Of a stretch of 9,607 nucleotides of DNA, positions 6,836 through 9,607 are shown piece after piece. A program made the position numbers and the translations under genes. The notes beneath the pieces are model-generated. The model was not told the DNA's origin, did not search any database, and was given only the letters and a program-made list of their open reading frames with translations. This DNA comes from Bacteriovoracaceae bacterium (lineage in GTDB: Bacteria > Bdellovibrionota > Bacteriovoracia > Bacteriovoracales > Bacteriovoracaceae), in the NCBI GenBank assembly GCA_018060635.1, contig JAGOVR010000052.1, positions 1 to 9,607 of the forward strand, in the 5' to 3' direction. Numbering within the stretch: the stretch's first letter is position 1; each line of letters opens with the position of its first letter.

Positions 6836-6847
6836 AATGAATTCATT
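6836..6847. repeat. 12-bp perfect palindrome abutting a start codon
   Basis: AATGAATTCATT is self-complementary over 12 bases and touches the ATG of the minus-strand 618-residue gene, in the place where a Shine-Dalgarno sequence would be expected. It might influence translation start, but a palindrome of this length in AT-rich DNA may also be chance. Confidence 0.4.
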
Positions 6848-6908
6848 GTATCATCGGTCTCTTTTAGGGTTTTCTTGAACTTCCTGCTTACTAGGCGGAG
6901 AGTTGTAG

Positions 6909-6944
6909 AAATTTTAGTCAAATTTTTTAAAATGACTAAAATTT
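6909..6944. repeat. 12-bp perfect inverted repeat, candidate operator
   Basis: AAATTTTAGTCA (6909-6920) and TGACTAAAATTT (6933-6944) are exact reverse complements separated by 12 AT-only bases. The site lies between two divergent genes, about 75 bp upstream of the exported-protein ATG (6835) and about 180 bp upstream of the lipoprotein ATG (7127). Because neither gene ends here, a terminator role is unlikely, and a regulator-binding site is the more natural reading. It does not match an operator consensus I can name. Confidence 0.55.
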
Positions 6945-7069
6945 AGACATTTATTTCTAACCTATTGTTTTTTAATTAAGCCTTCTGAGATAGTCCAACT
7001 TCTTAATATTAAAAAAGAATGTAAATTTTACCTAGCCCCCAGAAAATTCACTAAAATCGGGCATAACTA

Positions 7070-7098
7070 TTGCAGTGCAGTGCTTGATATCTTATATA
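7070..7098 (+). promoter_or_regulatory. Sigma70-type promoter of the OmpA-domain lipoprotein gene
   Basis: TTGCAG (7070-7075) and TATATA (7093-7098) are separated by exactly 17 bp, predicting a transcription start near 7105 and a leader of about 22 bases. This is the best promoter in the window. The -35 box and spacer overlap a short direct repeat, TGCAG TGCAG TGC (7071-7083). Confidence 0.6.
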
Positions 7099-7113
7099 TA
7101 ACGTTCTTAATTT

Positions 7114-7119
7114 GAGGAG
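7114..7119 (+). promoter_or_regulatory. Ribosome binding site deciding the lipoprotein start
   Basis: GAGGAG at 7114-7119, seven bases before the ATG at 7127, shows that this ATG is the start. An in-frame TTG at 7112 overlaps the site itself and would spoil the signal peptide. Confidence 0.8.
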
Positions 7120-7126
7120 AATATTT

Positions 7127-9010
7127 ATGAAAAGGTTTTTAACGTCACTTTTTATTTTAACCTTGCTGTCCACACTTCTTACTTCTTGTGGAGGAGTAAA
7201 AGATGTTGCAGAAGAAGTATCGGGTGGAGATGCCTTAACTGATAACAAAGATGATAAGAAATCTGATTCAGATGGATTAACCTCAGATGGTAATGGCTAT
7301 AATGCTAAAGCTGATATTAGTGCAAAAAGTATTAAAGACAGTGTTAGTTTCAAAGAAGGTATTTTAACCATAGACCCGACTATTCTTAGAAGTGTTTATT
7401 ATTTTTTAGGCGATGAAGAAATTCAAGTTGATGATAATGGAATCATTGATTTTAATTCTATTCTCAAAGGTAAAGAGGTTGGAGCGTATTCGTTCATTAT
7501 AAAAGAAAAAACAACAGAAGGAAAACCTGGTGAGGTTATAACTACGTTTACAGTAGATAAAAATGCCGATGGGAGCATTACAGTTAAAGATGCTGATGGG
7601 AATTTAGTTGACGTTAAAAAAGATGAAGGTGTTGATCCAGAAGCTCAAAAGTTTTTAGCTCTTCAAGGAAAAAAACTAGCTGATGGCGATATGGAGATTA
7701 CGTGTACCGATGCTCCTAGTGATACTCAGTGGTTTGTGGATGGAAAAAAAGTAGAAGAATTAGATGGTAAAGATAGTGTGAAGCTTTCTGACTTAGTGAA
7801 AGATGGAAAACCTCATACGATTACTGCTAAATCTCCTGCGCAAGGAAAAGAAGGAAGTCTTGGGGCCCCTGTGACTCTTGAAAAAACACAGTCGCCAGTA
7901 GCTCTTAATTTAACTACATCTCCTCAGAATGATGGAAATATGCTTGTGAATTGCGACAGCATTTTACCCGTAGAATGGTCTGTAGATGGTAAGAAAATAG
8001 AAGATCAAACAGGGCCGCAACTAGATTTAGCTAAAGCTCTAGGAAATACAAAAGATATAGCTCCTCATAAGATTGTTGCGAAAGCTCAAGGGATGAAGGA
8101 CGGCGTTTTGGAAGGTGTTACATTTCCTCAAGCAAAAGATCCACTTACCGTAGAAATAGATCCTGTAACAGGAGATTTGAAAGTAAAAGATGCGGCAGAG
8201 GGTGCAACTTATCAGTGGAGTGCGAAACAAGATAGTGAAGATTATGTTCCACTAGATGCAACAGTAAACAAGGGGCCTTCGATTAATAAGCAAGCGGCGT
8301 TAGATATATTGGGTGAAAAGGCAGATAAAGCGAAGGATACCGAAGTAAAAGTAACGGATAGTACAGGGCGTGAAGGAACAGTTACTATTCCTGGAGAGAA
8401 GAAAAAAGATGATACTCCTGATAGTGGTTTTTTAAGCACAAAAGGATTTAATCAAATTAAGGATACAATTTCTAAGGCGAAAAGAAATCAGTCTGTTATT
8501 AAGCAATTCGGTACGATAGAAAACTTACTAAGAATTGTTGAAGAAAAAGATGGAAATGTTCTTTCTTTTGTTATCACTAACCATTTTCAAACTGGAAAAT
8601 CTGTGATGACTTTTACAGATGAGGTTCTTAATAATTTAGCGGCAACATTCTGGGGAACTAAAGACTATTACATTGCTATCTTAAGCCATGCCAGTGCGTC
8701 CGGAGAAAATGCTAAAAACTTATCACTTTCTAGAAAAAGAAGTACTGAGGTTTTTCAATCACTTAGTAGTGATGAGTATGCATTACCAGTAGAGCGAATT
8801 CTTTTTGTTGATGGGTTTGGAGAAGAACATCGTATTACTCAAGAAAACAATTCGGCGCTAGATAGAAGAACAGAGATTTACGTATTCCATCCATCATGGG
8901 CGGGAATTACTCCTGACGCTAACGGTGTGATTGCAGAAGCGGATAAAGCTAAAGTAGCCGCAAAAATTGCAGAGATTTATAAGTGTAGTGGAACTTGTGG
9001 TCATAAATAA
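7127..9010 (+). CDS. Lipoprotein with tandem Ig-like modules and C-terminal OmpA-like domain
   Basis: The 627-residue protein begins with a lipoprotein signal peptide, MKRFLTSLFILTLLSTLLTSC, with lipobox LTSC and lipidation at Cys21. Gly at +2 favours the outer membrane. A 50-residue Asp/Lys/Ser-rich linker follows. Residues ~75-430 form four related beta-rich modules about 80-110 residues apart, aligned on Tyr92, Trp202, Trp284 and Trp364; the second and third share a W-x-V-D-G-K-K core and one Cys each (193, 276). The OmpA-like domain spans ~480-590, with FQTGKSVMTF, LSLSR (Arg536), GFGEEH and DRRTEIYVF (579-587). Its first peptidoglycan-contact residue, the Asp of the family's GxTD, is replaced: the loop reads SHASASG and Ser523 stands there. 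The C-terminus has Cys620 and Cys624. Likely role (inference): an outer-membrane anchored surface or periplasmic spacer protein linked to the cell wall through the OmpA domain. A good promoter, a strong ribosome binding site and its own terminator suggest high expression as a single-gene unit. Confidence 0.9.
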   Translation: MKRFLTSLFILTLLSTLLTSCGGVKDVAEEVSGGDALTDNKDDKKSDSDGLTSDGNGYNAKADISAKSIKDSVSFKEGILTIDPTILRSVYYFLGDEEIQVDDNGIIDFNSILKGKEVGAYSFIIKEKTTEGKPGEVITTFTVDKNADGSITVKDADGNLVDVKKDEGVDPEAQKFLALQGKKLADGDMEITCTDAPSDTQWFVDGKKVEELDGKDSVKLSDLVKDGKPHTITAKSPAQGKEGSLGAPVTLEKTQSPVALNLTTSPQNDGNMLVNCDSILPVEWSVDGKKIEDQTGPQLDLAKALGNTKDIAPHKIVAKAQGMKDGVLEGVTFPQAKDPLTVEIDPVTGDLKVKDAAEGATYQWSAKQDSEDYVPLDATVNKGPSINKQAALDILGEKADKAKDTEVKVTDSTGREGTVTIPGEKKKDDTPDSGFLSTKGFNQIKDTISKAKRNQSVIKQFGTIENLLRIVEEKDGNVLSFVITNHFQTGKSVMTFTDEVLNNLAATFWGTKDYYIAILSHASASGENAKNLSLSRKRSTEVFQSLSSDEYALPVERILFVDGFGEEHRITQENNSALDRRTEIYVFHPSWAGITPDANGVIAEADKAKVAAKIAEIYKCSGTCGHK

Positions 9011-9034
9011 ATCAAGCATTTTATTTTAGATATC

Positions 9035-9066
9035 AAAAGCCCCGAAGAAATTCGGGGCTTTTTTTT
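9035..9066. terminator. Intrinsic terminator shared by two convergent genes
   Basis: A perfect 12-bp stem, AAAAGCCCCGAA (9035-9046) and TTCGGGGCTTTT (9051-9062), encloses a GAAA tetraloop and runs into eight T's (9059-9066). It ends the lipoprotein transcript 25 bases after its stop codon. On the minus strand the hairpin is followed by four T's, so it probably also ends the converging phosphopantetheinyl transferase transcript, whose stop is at 9069. Confidence 0.95.
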
Positions 9067-9068
9067 GC

Positions 9069-9581
9069 CTAAAAAATAAAAGCTATGGAGATGAAATAAG
9101 TTGAATGAGGCAGAGAGACAATCTCTCCGCGAGTCCCCTGATAATGAAAAGAATTGTTTTTTAATTCAATGTCTTTGGCCATTACAGTTTTATGAGAAAG
9201 AGTCAGAGCTTTGTAGCAAGCTTCTTTGAGTGTCCATTCTTCTAAAGTCTTAGCTCCTATTTTTTTTTCTATAGCACTAGAATAAGGTCGTAATTTTTTT
9301 TCTATATCGCACCCTAAAGATTTTATCAACGGATTGATAGTGACTAAGCTCATAGCGCATTCCTGAGTATGAGAAACAGATATCTTTATTTCTGGGAATT
9401 TTTTTAGGAAGTGAAAATCTTGTAAAACAAGAACATCATAATCTAAAGAGTAGTCTAATCTTTTTAGAGATTCTCTTAAGGCAAAGCGAGATCTAAAAAA
9501 ATTCATTTTATGTTCAGAATGATAGGGAGCATGAGGATAGGTGTTATTGTAAAGTGATTCTAGAGCGTTATGGTCTTGCAA
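9069..9581 (-). CDS. 4'-phosphopantetheinyl transferase, short Sfp/EntD-like type (5' end uncertain)
   Basis: This enzyme should transfer 4'-phosphopantetheine from CoA to a serine of an acyl, peptidyl or aryl carrier protein. The family motifs stand in order: ISVSHT (67-72), GCDIEKKLRP (90-99, with metal-binding Asp92 and Glu94) and EWTLKEACYKAL (115-126, with Trp116, Glu120 and Lys124). At 170 residues from a TTG at 9581 it is longer than AcpS (~120) but shorter than Sfp (~220), because little precedes the SHT motif. The TTG has AAGGA (9589-9593) seven bases upstream, which supports it, but the frame stays open to the window edge at 9607 (adding ...LCDLKEFS), so the true start may lie outside. 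No biosynthetic cluster is visible here, so it may serve fatty-acid synthesis or a remote pathway. It ends against the shared terminator. Family assignment is secure. Confidence 0.88.
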   Translation of the reverse strand: MQDHNALESLYNNTYPHAPYHSEHKMNFFRSRFALRESLKRLDYSLDYDVLVLQDFHFLKKFPEIKISVSHTQECAMSLVTINPLIKSLGCDIEKKLRPYSSAIEKKIGAKTLEEWTLKEACYKALTLSHKTVMAKDIELKNNSFHYQGTRGEIVSLPHSTYFISIAFIF

Positions 9582-9607
9582 AGAAAATTCCTTGAGATCA
9601 CATAAAG

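Noticed and set aside
6960..7060. Possible small RNA or riboswitch in the divergent intergenic region
   Set aside because: It contains only AT-rich short palindromes (for example TTAATTAA) and a C-run; no stable multi-helix structure or T-tract terminator is visible.
7112..7126. TTG at 7112 as the start of the lipoprotein
   Set aside because: This TTG overlaps the Shine-Dalgarno sequence itself and would add MRRIF before a complete lipoprotein signal peptide; ATG 7127 has ideal spacing.
8039..8439. Minus-strand ORFs inside the lipoprotein gene
   Set aside because: They are antisense to clear coding sequence with repeated modules, lack start signals and have no recognisable domain.

Overview
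The window is AT-rich (about one third G+C by eye), tightly packed bacterial DNA. An OmpA-domain lipoprotein, two proteins with Sec signal peptides and the Gram-negative style of the genes point to a diderm bacterium. The combination of an ACAD9/VLCAD-type acyl-CoA dehydrogenase, an M61 peptidase with a PDZ domain and orphan exported proteins would suit a low-GC member of the Bdellovibrionota or another former deltaproteobacterial group. That placement is inference from style; no marker gene is present. There are no mobile elements, CRISPR arrays, tRNAs or rRNAs.

Left part (1-4376): the 5' end of a membrane-anchored protein runs leftward off the edge from 395. Diverging from it is a complete ACAD9/VLCAD-like acyl-CoA dehydrogenase (502-2265). 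Its stop codon is shared, through a TTAA palindrome, with a converging IscA/HesB-fold protein (2262-2660) that has lost the usual C-terminal Cys-x-Cys. Only 33 bp separate the start of that gene from a divergent M61 metallopeptidase with a C-terminal PDZ domain (2694-4376).

Middle part (4377-7126): two genes for unrecognised exported proteins converge and overlap by 17 nt: a 151-residue protein (4540-4995, probable TTG start) and a 618-residue protein (4979-6835, minus). The non-coding stretch upstream of each carries a long perfect inverted repeat (arms of 9 and 12 bp) that is AT-rich and lacks a T-tract, so it looks more like an operator than a terminator.

Right part (7127-9607): a lipoprotein with tandem Ig-like modules and a C-terminal OmpA-like domain (7127-9010) has a good sigma70-type promoter, a strong Shine-Dalgarno sequence and a GAAA-loop terminator. 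A short Sfp/EntD-type phosphopantetheinyl transferase (9069-9581, minus) converges on the same terminator, and its reading frame stays open to the right edge.

The genes do not form one pathway. The window reads as single-gene transcription units in alternating orientation: fatty-acid oxidation, Fe-S/redox, peptidase, cell-envelope proteins and carrier-protein activation. The points most worth attention are the cysteine-poor IscA-like protein, the OmpA domain lacking its peptidoglycan-contacting Asp, the orphan convergent exported pair and the inverted repeats beside it.
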